DNA from: an uncultured Collinsella sp.
Lineage (GTDB): Bacteria; Actinomycetota; Coriobacteriia; Coriobacteriales; Coriobacteriaceae
Assembly: GCA_947507155.1 (NCBI GenBank)
Contig: CANNOC010000003.1
Span: 1-64,000, forward strand
DNA: 64,000 nucleotides
Direction of reading: 5' to 3'
Within the stretch, counting starts at the first letter, position 1; every line of letters starts with the position of its first letter. This document shows, one piece after another, positions 46,820-55,476 of the stretch. The position numbers and the translations under genes are program-made. The notes beneath the pieces were generated by a model, which saw nothing but the letters and a program-made list of their open reading frames with translations, was not told the origin of the DNA and did no database searches.

Positions 46820-49390
46820 ATGGAATTTTACGCAAGCTGCCCCGAGGGCTTTGAGTCCGCACTCGCCGATGAGCTTAAACGCCTCGGGCTTTCGCATGTC
46901 CGCCGCCTGAAGGGCCGCGCCACGTTTGAGGGCGAGCTTGAAGAAGGCTACCGCGCCTGTCTGTGGTCACGCTTGGCGAGCCGCGTGTTTGTGGTGCTTG
47001 GGCGCTTTGAGGCGCAGGATGCCGACGAGCTGTACGACGGCGTTTACGACATCGCTTGGGAGACCATCATCCGCCCCGGCGCCACCATCGCCATTACCGC
47101 CCGCGGCGTGACCGAGCAGCTGCGCAACACGCACTTCTCTGCCCTGCGCGCCAAAGACGCGCTGTGCGACCGCCTGGCCGAGACCACGGGCCGTCGCGCC
47201 GATGTCGATGCCGCCGACCCCGACGTTCACCTGCTGCTTTCGTTGCGCCAGCGCCGCGCGAGCATAAGCCTGGACCTTTCGGGCGACCCGCTGTTCAAAC
47301 GCCTGCCGCCTGCCGCGACCCGCGCCGGCGAGGGCACACACGTGCTGCGCCCCGACTACGCTGCCCTAGTGCTGGCGCAGGTCGGCTGGACCGCACTGTG
47401 CGAGCGCGAGCTGACGGCCGACGATTACGAGAACGAAGCCCTGCCCACGCTGGTCGACGCCTCGTGCGCCGGTGGCGGTCTGCTGTTGGAGGCCGTGAAC
47501 ATTCTGACCGACCGCGCCCCGGGCGCTGCACGCGAGCGCTGGGGTTTTGAGGGCTGGCAGCTGCACGACGCCGCTCTGTGGGAGCAGTTGCTTGCCGAGG
47601 CACGCGAGCGCGAGGCGGCAGCACGTGAGCGCCAGGCACGCATCGTGGCCGTAGACATCGACCCCGCCGCCCGCAAGACCGCTGAGCGCATGGTCAAGTG
47701 TGCCGGCTACAAGCGCTTTGTCGATTTTTGCGCCGCCAAGTCCGTCACCGTGCTGGACCATGTGGGCGCTGTCGCCGGTGCCGCCGTGGTCGCGGATACG
47801 ACCGAGACCCCGCTTTCGCTCATGCACGACGCCATGACGCTCATCGGCGAGCTGCGCCGCGCGCCCGAGCTTGCCGCGGCGCCGGTCGCCGCGCTCACCC
47901 GCGATGGATTGTTGGCCCGCGCGCTCCACGCCGAGCCCGAGCGCTCGATCGCCGTCATGCCCAACAACGAGGAGGCGACCGTCGAAGTCTGGCCTTCGCT
48001 CGACCACGCCGCCGCAGCGTTTGAGGCTGCGACTAGTGCGGATGCCGAGGCCGAGGTCACGGATGCCGACGAAGTCAACGACAACGACAACGCCGGCACC
48101 CCCATGCCCGAGCCTGCCGCCATGCTCGACCTGGGCGACGGCAAGCCGCTGCCCGTGCTCATCCCGGAGTCCGAGCAGTTCGCCAACCGCCTGCGCAAGA
48201 ATGCCCGTCTGCGCCGCAAGTGGGCCAAGCGCGAGGGCGTGAGCTGCTACCGCGTCTACGATGCCGACCTGCCCGATTACTCCGCCGCCATCGACCTGTA
48301 CGAGGGTTGCCCGCAGACGCCGGGCCGCTGGCTCGTCATCGCCGAATACGCCGCGCCCAAGACCATCGATCCCACGCTGGCCCAGGCCCGCATGCTCGAC
48401 ATCTTGACCATCGCGCCGCGCATCCTAGATGTTCCCGCCGAGCATGTGCACGCCAAGGCCCGCATGCGTTCGCGCGGCGGCTCGCAGTACGGCAAGCAGG
48501 GCGCCGGCAAGGGCGGATCGGGCGAGCGCGCCAACATCGCGCGCCGTCGCCTGCCGCTCATCGAAGAGGGTGGACTCACCTTTGCCGTCAACTTTGACGA
48601 CTATTTGGATGTGGGCATCTTCCTGGACCACCGCGTCACCCGCAACCTGGTGCGCGAGCACGCCAAACAGGCGCGCCGCTTCCTCAACCTGTTTGCCTAC
48701 ACCGGCACCGCCACCTGCTATGCGGCAGACGGCGGCGTCGAGGAGACCGTGACGGTCGACCTTTCCAACACCTACCTGGACTGGGCCGAGCGCAACATGC
48801 GCCAGAACGGCTTTGTTGGCCCGCAGCATCACTTTGTGCGCGATGACGTGCTCGCCTGGATTCGCGACCAGCGCCAGACGCGCAACCGCTGGGACCTGAT
48901 TTTTGTCGACCCGCCCACGTTTTCGAACTCGTCCAAGATGGGCCGCCGCACCTGGGATGTCCAGCGCGACCATGTTGAGCTTTTGGCCGGCGTATCTCGC
49001 CTGCTCGCACAGGGCGGACATGCCATCTTTAGCTGCAACCTGCGCGGCTTTCGCCCCGAAACGCGCAAGCTCGCACGCGCGGGCGTCGTGCTGGAGAACA
49101 TTTCGGCGCAGACCATCCCCGAGGATTTCGCACGCAACCAGAAGGTGCATCATTGCTATATCGTGCGCCGACTGCCCATCGAGGACGCCATGGCCGAGGT
49201 CGGTTTTAGCGCCGAGGAGATTGCCGAGCGAACCGAGGAGCTGCGCAACCCCGAGGCGCGCAAGCCTCGTGCAGCAGCGCCCGCGCACGCGCAGGCCGGC
49301 GACCGAGGACCGCGCGGCGACGGCAAGCCCGCCTGCGCAGGCAAGCCCAAAAAGAAGAAGTTCTACGCCAGCAAGCCCAAGGGCAAATAA
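46820..49390 (+). CDS. rlmKL: RlmKL-type 23S rRNA methyltransferase with a degenerate RlmL half
   Basis: This 856-residue protein is collinear with E. coli RlmKL (702), which modifies G2445 (RlmL, N2) and G2069 (RlmK, N7). It has an N-terminal ferredoxin-like/THUMP region (1-160), then the RlmL fold, then RlmK. The RlmK half is intact: LNLFAYTGTATCYAA, SNTYLDWAERN and DPPTFSNSSKMG. In the RlmL half the SAM loop reads DASCAGGG where DPxCGSG is expected (about 213). The catalytic NPPYGER is missing, its place being taken by VADTTETPL (about 325). An acidic Ala-rich insertion lies at about 395-440. The C-terminal 45 residues form a Lys/Ala-rich tail. Probably an active RlmK fused to an inactive RlmL scaffold. 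Confidence 0.9.
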   Translation: MEFYASCPEGFESALADELKRLGLSHVRRLKGRATFEGELEEGYRACLWSRLASRVFVVLGRFEAQDADELYDGVYDIAWETIIRPGATIAITARGVTEQLRNTHFSALRAKDALCDRLAETTGRRADVDAADPDVHLLLSLRQRRASISLDLSGDPLFKRLPPAATRAGEGTHVLRPDYAALVLAQVGWTALCERELTADDYENEALPTLVDASCAGGGLLLEAVNILTDRAPGAARERWGFEGWQLHDAALWEQLLAEAREREAAARERQARIVAVDIDPAARKTAERMVKCAGYKRFVDFCAAKSVTVLDHVGAVAGAAVVADTTETPLSLMHDAMTLIGELRRAPELAAAPVAALTRDGLLARALHAEPERSIAVMPNNEEATVEVWPSLDHAAAAFEAATSADAEAEVTDADEVNDNDNAGTPMPEPAAMLDLGDGKPLPVLIPESEQFANRLRKNARLRRKWAKREGVSCYRVYDADLPDYSAAIDLYEGCPQTPGRWLVIAEYAAPKTIDPTLAQARMLDILTIAPRILDVPAEHVHAKARMRSRGGSQYGKQGAGKGGSGERANIARRRLPLIEEGGLTFAVNFDDYLDVGIFLDHRVTRNLVREHAKQARRFLNLFAYTGTATCYAADGGVEETVTVDLSNTYLDWAERNMRQNGFVGPQHHFVRDDVLAWIRDQRQTRNRWDLIFVDPPTFSNSSKMGRRTWDVQRDHVELLAGVSRLLAQGGHAIFSCNLRGFRPETRKLARAGVVLENISAQTIPEDFARNQKVHHCYIVRRLPIEDAMAEVGFSAEEIAERTEELRNPEARKPRAAAPAHAQAGDRGPRGDGKPACAGKPKKKKFYASKPKGK

Positions 49391-49393
49391 CAA

Positions 49394-49460
49394 AGTTGCG
49401 GTGGAATAGTTCCTAAAAAAGCCTGGTAAAGGCCCAAACAGGAACTATTTCACCGCAACT
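49394..49460. repeat. Long hairpin directly after rlmKL
   Basis: Arms 49394-49414 and 49440-49460 (AGTTGCGGTGGAATAGTTCC and its complement, one mismatch) enclose a small GCCTGGTAAAGGC hairpin. It starts 3 bases after the rlmKL stop codon and lies before the convergent kdpE-like gene. It may act as a bidirectional transcript end although no T-run is present. Confidence 0.75.
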
Positions 49461-49484
49461 CATAGTGGAATGGTGGTTGGCGAT

Positions 49485-50198
49485 CTAGCCTTGGGTGACC
49501 AATCGGTAACCGATACCCACGTGCGTTTGGATATAGCGCGGATGCGCGGGATCAGACTCGATCTTCTTGCGTAGCGTGCCCATAAAGACACGCAGGCTCG
49601 CCAGGTCGCTCTTGGTTGCCGTGCCCCAAATCTCGTGCAGGATAAACTGATGCGTCAGCACCTTGTCGGCGTTATGCGCTAGCAGACACAGGAGCTTGTA
49701 CTCGATCGGCGTCAAATGCAGCTCCTCGCCATCCATCGTGGCGATGCCAGCATCAAAATCGATATGCAGCTCGCCGGTATCGAACGAACCCTCGGAGACA
49801 ACGCCGCCTGTCTGTGCATACGAAAGACGCCTGAGCGTCGTGCGAATGCGCGCGAGCAGCTCCTCGACCGAAAACGGCTTGGTCAGGTAGTCGTCAGCAC
49901 CGGCATCGAGTGCGCGAATCTTGTCCGCATCCTCGCTGCGCGCCGAGACCACAATGATCGGCATGCCCGACCATGCGCGCACCGACTCCACTACCTTGAC
50001 GCCGTCCATATCGGGCAGGCCCAGATCGAGCAGCACAATGCTCGGCGCCTGCGATGAGGCGGCGGCGATGGCGGCGTGGGCGGTCTCCACGGCCATATGG
50101 CGCAAGCCGTGCGCCTCGAGCGCGGCAACGATAAGGTTGCGAACAGCTGGGTCGTCCTCAACGACCAAGATGAGCGGTTTTACGGCAGAGTTCGACAC
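49485..50198 (-). CDS. KdpE-like OmpR-family response regulator
   Basis: This 237-residue response regulator has a receiver domain with acidic pair EDD (15-17), phospho-acceptor Asp in VLLDLGLPDMDG (about 60) and Lys in YLTKPF. The DNA-binding winged helix spans about 140-237 (HLTPIEYKLLCLLAHNADKVLTHQFIL, LRKKIESDPAHPRYIQTHVGIGYRL). It is closest in style to KdpE. The start is GTG 50198 with AAGGAG 7 nt upstream, which lies within the end of the kinase gene. Paired with the kinase 4 nt upstream. Confidence 0.92.
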   Translation of the reverse strand: MSNSAVKPLILVVEDDPAVRNLIVAALEAHGLRHMAVETAHAAIAAASSQAPSIVLLDLGLPDMDGVKVVESVRAWSGMPIIVVSARSEDADKIRALDAGADDYLTKPFSVEELLARIRTTLRRLSYAQTGGVVSEGSFDTGELHIDFDAGIATMDGEELHLTPIEYKLLCLLAHNADKVLTHQFILHEIWGTATKSDLASLRVFMGTLRKKIESDPAHPRYIQTHVGIGYRLVTQG

Positions 50199-50202
50199 AG
50201 TG

Positions 50203-51828
50203 CTACTCCTTATCAAACGAAACGTCGGCGGCGGGAAGTTCAATCGTAAAGACCGAACCGTGCGGGTCCGCCGCGGCAACCTCTATGCTACCGCCATGCG
50301 CCAACGCAATGGAACGGCAGAGTGAAAGACCCAGGCCCACGCTGCGGTGGCTGTCGGCCAGACCATGGTTGGCGGTATAGAACGACTCAAAGATCCGCTC
50401 GCGGTCCTCGGGTGCGATGCCCGGACCATCATCGGCCACCGAGCACGCCACGCGTCCATCGTCGACGCTAATCGAAATCACGATATGCGAGCCTGCGGGC
50501 GTATAGGTGATGGCGTTGTTCACCAGATTGACCACCAGCTGCACCATCAGGCGCGCATCGACGTTGACGAGCGCCGGCTCATCGCACGCCACCACCTTAA
50601 GGTCGTGCTCGCGCACGGCCGGATTTACGTGGCGCAGTGCCTCCTCGACGATATCATCCATGAGCTCGAGTGTAGTCGACAGATGCATGCCCCCGCCCTC
50701 GAGCTTGGTGATGGCGAGCAGGTTCTCGACGGTAGCGTTGAGCCATTGCGCATCCGAGCGAATGGACAGGAGCAGGCCGCGGCGCGTCTGGCTATCGAGC
50801 ACGGCCGTGCCGGTCGAGCCCTGGTCGAGCAGCACGTCGGCATTGCCCGAAATACTGGTGAGTGGCGTGCGCAGGTCGTGCGAGATGGAGCGCAGCAGGT
50901 TGGCGCGCAGCTGCTCGTTTTTGGCGAGCACCGCCGCCTCCTCGCGGGCCTCCATGGCGCGGGCGCGATCGAGTGCCAGCTCGCCTTCGCTCACGATGGC
51001 ATCGGCAAGTGTCCGCTCCTCGTGCGTCAGCACGTCGGGCTCGGCAACGATAGCCAGCACGCCCACCACCGAGGCGGGGTCGCCCGAGCGCACGAAGCCG
51101 TCACCTGTGCGGACCGTCAGGTAGATGCCATAAAACGCCGAGCCGCCAAACGTGGCGTCGAGCGGGGTTCCCACGTAAGCCGACGCCGAGAGTCGCGGTG
51201 GCATCTGGGGCGTCAGCTGGTGCACCGGCGCGGCATCGCCCACAGCCGTGTACGTCGCACGCGGCAGCAGGTCATCATCGTCGGCGTCGGCGCTGTACCA
51301 CACGACCGGACAGCCCGAAAGACGAGCCAGCTGCGTTGCCATGGCATGGATAATTTGCTGCTGGTCGGCACACCGCTGTAGCATGCGGTTAGTCTCGAGC
51401 ACCATATGCGTGCGGCGGTCGCTGGCGGCAGCCTGTGCCAAGGCGCGGCGCAGGGCCAACGCAATCGAGCTCGACACAAGCGAGACCACGAACATGATGA
51501 AGAACATGCCGGGATAGCCGCGGTCGATAAGCGACAGCGAGTAGCGCGGGTCGACAAACAAGAAGTTGTAGAGCGCCACGGCGGCAGCCGAGCTCAGCAA
51601 GCAATACAGGCGACTCCAGGTAAAGAATGCGCACAGCTGAACGGCGAACACATAGACAATCATGATGCTCGGCGCGAGACCCGGATGGTCGAGCAGCGCG
51701 CCTACAATCGTCGCTGCGACCAGCAGCCCCGCCGATACGCAGGCGTCATACAGAGGAGTGCGGCGCGTCAGCGTTGTGCGCCGCCACCAAAAGCTATCGG
51801 CAATATCGCCGTCCGCACGGACGTCCAT
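50203..51828 (-). CDS. KdpD-like sensor histidine kinase lacking the KdpD/USP input domains
   Basis: This 541-residue kinase begins almost at once with the four KdpD-type membrane helices (about 27-125, including YNFLFVDPRYSL), then a GAF-like region (about 145-285). The HisKA box SISHDLRTPLTSISG and an HATPase with N-box NLVNNAITY and DDGPGIAPEDRERIFESFY follow. Canonical KdpD (about 890) has a KdpD P-loop domain and a universal-stress domain before the membrane part; both are absent. It should autophosphorylate and signal to the adjacent KdpE-like regulator. The locus contains Kup instead of KdpFABC. Confidence 0.9.
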   Translation of the reverse strand: MDVRADGDIADSFWWRRTTLTRRTPLYDACVSAGLLVAATIVGALLDHPGLAPSIMIVYVFAVQLCAFFTWSRLYCLLSSAAAVALYNFLFVDPRYSLSLIDRGYPGMFFIMFVVSLVSSSIALALRRALAQAAASDRRTHMVLETNRMLQRCADQQQIIHAMATQLARLSGCPVVWYSADADDDDLLPRATYTAVGDAAPVHQLTPQMPPRLSASAYVGTPLDATFGGSAFYGIYLTVRTGDGFVRSGDPASVVGVLAIVAEPDVLTHEERTLADAIVSEGELALDRARAMEAREEAAVLAKNEQLRANLLRSISHDLRTPLTSISGNADVLLDQGSTGTAVLDSQTRRGLLLSIRSDAQWLNATVENLLAITKLEGGGMHLSTTLELMDDIVEEALRHVNPAVREHDLKVVACDEPALVNVDARLMVQLVVNLVNNAITYTPAGSHIVISISVDDGRVACSVADDGPGIAPEDRERIFESFYTANHGLADSHRSVGLGLSLCRSIALAHGGSIEVAAADPHGSVFTIELPAADVSFDKE

Positions 51829-51860
51829 CAGCGCCCCGCCCCTCTCTCAAAAACAAAAAC

Positions 51861-51892
51861 CACCACAAAGGGACAGACACCTTTGTGGTGGC
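51861..51892 (-). terminator. Terminator between the small membrane gene and the KdpD-like kinase
   Basis: On the minus strand the stem CCACCACAAAGG / CCTTTGTGGTGG is followed by TTTTTGTTTTT. It ends the kup unit ahead of the kinase-regulator pair. Its core (ACAAAGGGACAG) resembles the 33-bp palindromes at 28369 and 54358, so a repeat may have been adopted as terminator. Confidence 0.85.
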
Positions 51893-51941
51893 TTTCCCTC
51901 GTGGTGGTTCTAAGTGTAAAGCCTTCTACGACCGGCAGCCG

Positions 51942-52136
51942 CTAGACAAACAGCACGTGCGCGAGCAGTGCGCACACGCACACCGCTCCAAATACCAGTG
52001 CCACGATCGAAATCACGCGATCGGCCATGTCCATGTTGGCGCGATTCGTAAAGAACCGATCTTCGGCGGCGTCGACGCGCGCCTCACGCACCATCTCGGC
52101 CGCAAGATCGCGACCATCAAGTACCTTTGCATCCAT
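51942..52136 (-). CDS. Small single-pass membrane protein next to Kup
   Basis: This 64-residue protein of unknown function has a charged N-terminal half rich in Asp, Glu and Arg (residues 1-38). One transmembrane helix follows (about 41-63, ISIVALVFGAVCVCALLAHV). ATG 52136 has GGGAGG 6 nt upstream; the frame upstream of it is not supported. It follows kup by 69 nt and precedes a terminator, so it is probably co-transcribed with kup. A role as a transporter accessory or regulatory peptide is a guess from position. Confidence 0.7.
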   Translation of the reverse strand: MDAKVLDGRDLAAEMVREARVDAAEDRFFTNRANMDMADRVISIVALVFGAVCVCALLAHVLFV

Positions 52137-52205
52137 GGTTTCCTCCCAGGACTCAATCCCTGTCATTGCAAGCCTGCCCGTTCGCAGCCAAACCTTAAGC
52201 GGCGC

Positions 52206-54233
52206 CTACGGACGCTCGTTGGGGGCCAGGCGCTGCATCTTGTTCACAGCCTTGAACTTGGTAAACAGCGGCACATACTCAAAGCTCACGTTGGAGTTCT
52301 CCAGGCCGTACCAGCGCGCAGGCGTACCGGCAAAGCGGCGGATAATGTACTTGAGCGTGATGGCCGTACGCTCGCTCGGCTCCACGTCACTCTCGGGCGC
52401 CAGGAGCTTGCGGATCATGACGAACTTGAACGTACCGATGTTGCCCGGATCCTTGTAGACCGAGTAGTCATGCATCTGCGGCGGCAGCTCGCCAGTGGCG
52501 GCAAGATCCTGAACAACCTGGCGCAGGTAGGCGTTCACGCGCTGGTTAACCTTGTAGCCCAGGTACAGATGCACGCGGAACACGTAGTCGGTGCCGAATG
52601 TCTCGACCGAATAGGCAAAGGTGTGCGGCTCATCCATGGTCTCGACATTCACGAACCACCAGGCGCGAGCGCGCTTGGGATGCTTGTCCAGAATCGAGTA
52701 GACGATATCGCGGTCGATATAGTCGGTATGGGTGTCCTTGGTCAGGTACACGATGTTGTCGCTCAGGCGCTCGTAGCGATCGTCGTCGCGCAGGCGCTTG
52801 AGCTGCGGCAGGTAGCTGCGCAGCGGCAGCAGCGTAAACTGGCGCTGCTCGACCGCCGTGCCATTGTACCAGCACACCATGATGCCCATGATGAGCATGG
52901 CCATCAGAATGGTGAAATAGCCACCGTGGAAGAACTTGGTGAGCGAACTCACGAAGAAGAAGCCCTCGAGCAAAAGGAAGAAGGCCGCGAAAATCCACGG
53001 AGCAACCTTGAGCTTGCGCTCCTCGTGCAGGTAGAAGAAGAGCAGCAGCGTGGTGCACATCATAGTCAGCGTAATGGCAAGGCCATACGCGGCTTCCATA
53101 TGCGCCGAGTTCTGGAACAGCAGCACCACGATGACGCAGCCCACAAGCATGACGTTATTGACCATGGGAATATAGAGCTGGCCCTTGGTCTCGGCAGGAT
53201 AGAAAACCTGCATGTGCGGCATGAGGTCCAGGCGGCTGGCCTCGGACACCAGCGAGAATGCGCCGGTAATGAGCGCCTGCGAGGCAATGATGGCCGCGAC
53301 GGTGGAAAGGCCGACGGCAAACGGGCGCAGGCCCGGGGCGAGCATCTGGTAGAACGGGTTGAGGTCGGCAATGCCCATGAGCTCGGGGTTGGCAGCGTTG
53401 TTCATAAGCCAAGCGCCCTGGCCCATATAGGAAAGCAGCAGGCAGCACTTAACGAACGGCCAGGTGGCATAAATGTTACCGCGGCCAACGTGGCCCATGT
53501 CGGAGTAGAGCGCCTCGGCACCGGTGGTGGCAAGGAAGCAGCTGCCCAGAATCATGATGCCCGCGTGGTTGTTGGGGCTCAGCAAAAAGGCGATGCCGCG
53601 CACCGGGTTGAGGCACAGCAGCACGGCGGGATGCTGGAAGACAAAGAACAGACCCGTGCCGCCCAGGAACAGGAACCACAGCGTCATGATGGGGCCAAAG
53701 GCGTGACCGATCTTGGCCGTACCGATGCGCTGTACCAAGAAGAGCACGATGATGATGGCGAGCGTAATGGCGACGACGCGGCCCTGGTCATCGCCCAGCA
53801 CGGCATGGACCGCCGGGATGGTGCGCAGGCCCTCGATGGCCGTAGTCACGGTAACGGCAGGCGTGAGGATGCCGTCGGCGAGCAGCGCGGCGCCACCCAG
53901 CATGGCAGGGATAATAAGCCACTTTCCGCAGCGCTTGACCAGGCTGTACAGGGCAAAGATGCCGCCCTCACCATGGTTATCGGCGCGCAGCGAGATGAGC
54001 ACATACTTGATGGTGGTCAGCAGCGTGACCGTCCACACGACAAGGGAGAGCGCGCCGAGCACGAACTCCTCCGTGACGCTTCCGATGCCGCCGTTGCCGG
54101 CAACGAGCGCCTTGGTTACATACATAGGACTGGTGCCGATATCGCCGTACACCACGCCCAGCGTGACGAGCATCGCCGAGATGCTCACAGGAATCGCAGC
54201 GTGCGAGGCTGCCTCCTTGGCCTTTTGTTCCAT
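52206..54233 (-). CDS. kup: Kup-family potassium uptake permease
   Basis: This 675-residue KUP/HAK/KT proton-potassium symporter has the family start LVTLGVVYGDIGTSPMYV with the conserved YGDIGTSP. ADNHGEGGIFALYSL follows, then about twelve membrane segments to about residue 440 and a cytoplasmic C-terminal domain of about 230 residues. The ATG at 54233 is preferred over a TTG six codons upstream; GGAGG lies 10 nt before it. It lies with a KdpD/KdpE-like pair that may regulate it in response to potassium or turgor. Confidence 0.95.
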   Translation of the reverse strand: MEQKAKEAASHAAIPVSISAMLVTLGVVYGDIGTSPMYVTKALVAGNGGIGSVTEEFVLGALSLVVWTVTLLTTIKYVLISLRADNHGEGGIFALYSLVKRCGKWLIIPAMLGGAALLADGILTPAVTVTTAIEGLRTIPAVHAVLGDDQGRVVAITLAIIIVLFLVQRIGTAKIGHAFGPIMTLWFLFLGGTGLFFVFQHPAVLLCLNPVRGIAFLLSPNNHAGIMILGSCFLATTGAEALYSDMGHVGRGNIYATWPFVKCCLLLSYMGQGAWLMNNAANPELMGIADLNPFYQMLAPGLRPFAVGLSTVAAIIASQALITGAFSLVSEASRLDLMPHMQVFYPAETKGQLYIPMVNNVMLVGCVIVVLLFQNSAHMEAAYGLAITLTMMCTTLLLFFYLHEERKLKVAPWIFAAFFLLLEGFFFVSSLTKFFHGGYFTILMAMLIMGIMVCWYNGTAVEQRQFTLLPLRSYLPQLKRLRDDDRYERLSDNIVYLTKDTHTDYIDRDIVYSILDKHPKRARAWWFVNVETMDEPHTFAYSVETFGTDYVFRVHLYLGYKVNQRVNAYLRQVVQDLAATGELPPQMHDYSVYKDPGNIGTFKFVMIRKLLAPESDVEPSERTAITLKYIIRRFAGTPARWYGLENSNVSFEYVPLFTKFKAVNKMQRLAPNERP

Positions 54234-54357
54234 AAGCCGGTTTCCTCCCAACTTTAATGTTCGAAGGAATTATAGGTAATCGGCCCATGTTTGAATGGCA
54301 CTGTTTTCCCAGCTAGATAAACATTTATACGGCCTTTAAGCCATCTCGGCGATATGG

Positions 54358-54390
54358 AATGTGACAAAGGGACTGTCCCTTTGTCACATT
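54358..54390. repeat. 33-bp perfect palindrome (GTGACAAAGGGAC family)
   Basis: AATGTGACAAAGGGAC and its exact complement flank a single central T. It starts two bases after the end of the nitroreductase gene (minus strand) and is almost identical to 28369-28401. Confidence 0.88.
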
Positions 54391-54392
54391 CG

Positions 54393-55262
54393 TCATTTTC
54401 CGAGCCAGTTTTTGAACCACCACTCCATGGAGCGGCTCATCTCGGCCATAAAGGGACTGGTGTGTTTGCGGGCGTAGATATCCACCACGCGCTCGCCCAC
54501 CTCGCGGGCATGCGGGCGAAACATCGCATCCATCTCGGCCACCTGCGCATCCATGGTCGCGGCATCCGCACGGCAGTAGCGCTCCTCGTGCACCAGGTTC
54601 ACCACGGGGTGCGCGATCGCCGGGCGCTCCTTACGGGGCGTGCCGATGATGAGCATCGACAGCGGCATGGTATAGGGCGGCAGATCGAGCAGCTCGGCAA
54701 CTTCCTCGGCATTCTCGACGATATCACCGATATAGCAGCTCCCCAGGCCCAGGGCCTCGGCGGCAACCACGGCGTTTTGCGCGGCGATCACGGCATCCTG
54801 CGCCGCAATGGCAAAGTCGCCCAGACCCGGCGCACGACGGGGCGCCTTGCCCGTACGCTCTATAAACTCGGGCTCAAAGCAGCCCACATGCTCAAACAGA
54901 TCGATCCACTTGGCATAATCGACCACAAATATGAGTGCCCAGGGCGCCTTGGCGATCATGGGCTGGTGGTCGCACAGGTCGGCCAGACGGTCCAGCGTAG
55001 CCTGTTCGCGGATGCTCACGATGGAATACATCATCATGGCGCCTGCCGACGGCGCACGGCTCGCCGCGTGCAGAATCGCCGCACGCTGCTCGTCGGTCAC
55101 CGCCACGGGGCGACCGACGTCATCGCGCGCGAAGGCACGCGTAGACGAGCGATGCTCCAAGATGTCCAGCACTGCATTGCCCGTAGTCTCGACCGGATAG
55201 CCGCCCGCGTCCATGCCAGCGCCCACGTCGCCCGCACTCGTCATACAAACCCGCTCGTTCAT
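54393..55262 (-). CDS. Nitroreductase family protein
   Basis: This 289-residue FMN-dependent nitroreductase-fold protein has the N-terminal flavin contact EHRSSTRAF, SRAPSAGAMMMYS, and the later AALGLGSCYIGDI and SMLIIGTPRKERPA blocks of the family. A C-terminal extension of about 65 residues (after HPVVNLVHEE) carries many Met and charged residues. No ferredoxin domain or signal peptide. The substrate (nitro compound, quinone, enone) is unknown. The palindrome at 54358 abuts its 3' end. Confidence 0.9.
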   Translation of the reverse strand: MNERVCMTSAGDVGAGMDAGGYPVETTGNAVLDILEHRSSTRAFARDDVGRPVAVTDEQRAAILHAASRAPSAGAMMMYSIVSIREQATLDRLADLCDHQPMIAKAPWALIFVVDYAKWIDLFEHVGCFEPEFIERTGKAPRRAPGLGDFAIAAQDAVIAAQNAVVAAEALGLGSCYIGDIVENAEEVAELLDLPPYTMPLSMLIIGTPRKERPAIAHPVVNLVHEERYCRADAATMDAQVAEMDAMFRPHAREVGERVVDIYARKHTSPFMAEMSRSMEWWFKNWLGK

Positions 55263-55476
55263 CGCCCTACCCTCGCCATTTCTTTAAGAAGCCTTTACGT
55301 TTCCGTGTAATTCCCGTCCATTATCGCGCAGGTCGCCACTACATTGCGCCACACCGCCACACGTGCGCGTTAATATGGCTGGTTGTTGTGCGCAGTCACC
55401 AATTGCAGCGCATATCTTGGTAACAATCGGGTAAACCCCCGCTTTCGTAGGTTTTAAGTTTGTGAGGAGTCTGAGC

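Noticed and set aside
51774-54257. An 827-codon plus-strand open frame opposite kup
   Set aside because: It lies antisense to a clear Kup gene and translates to a His/Arg/Asp-rich sequence without domains, the usual result of GC-rich codon bias on the complementary strand.
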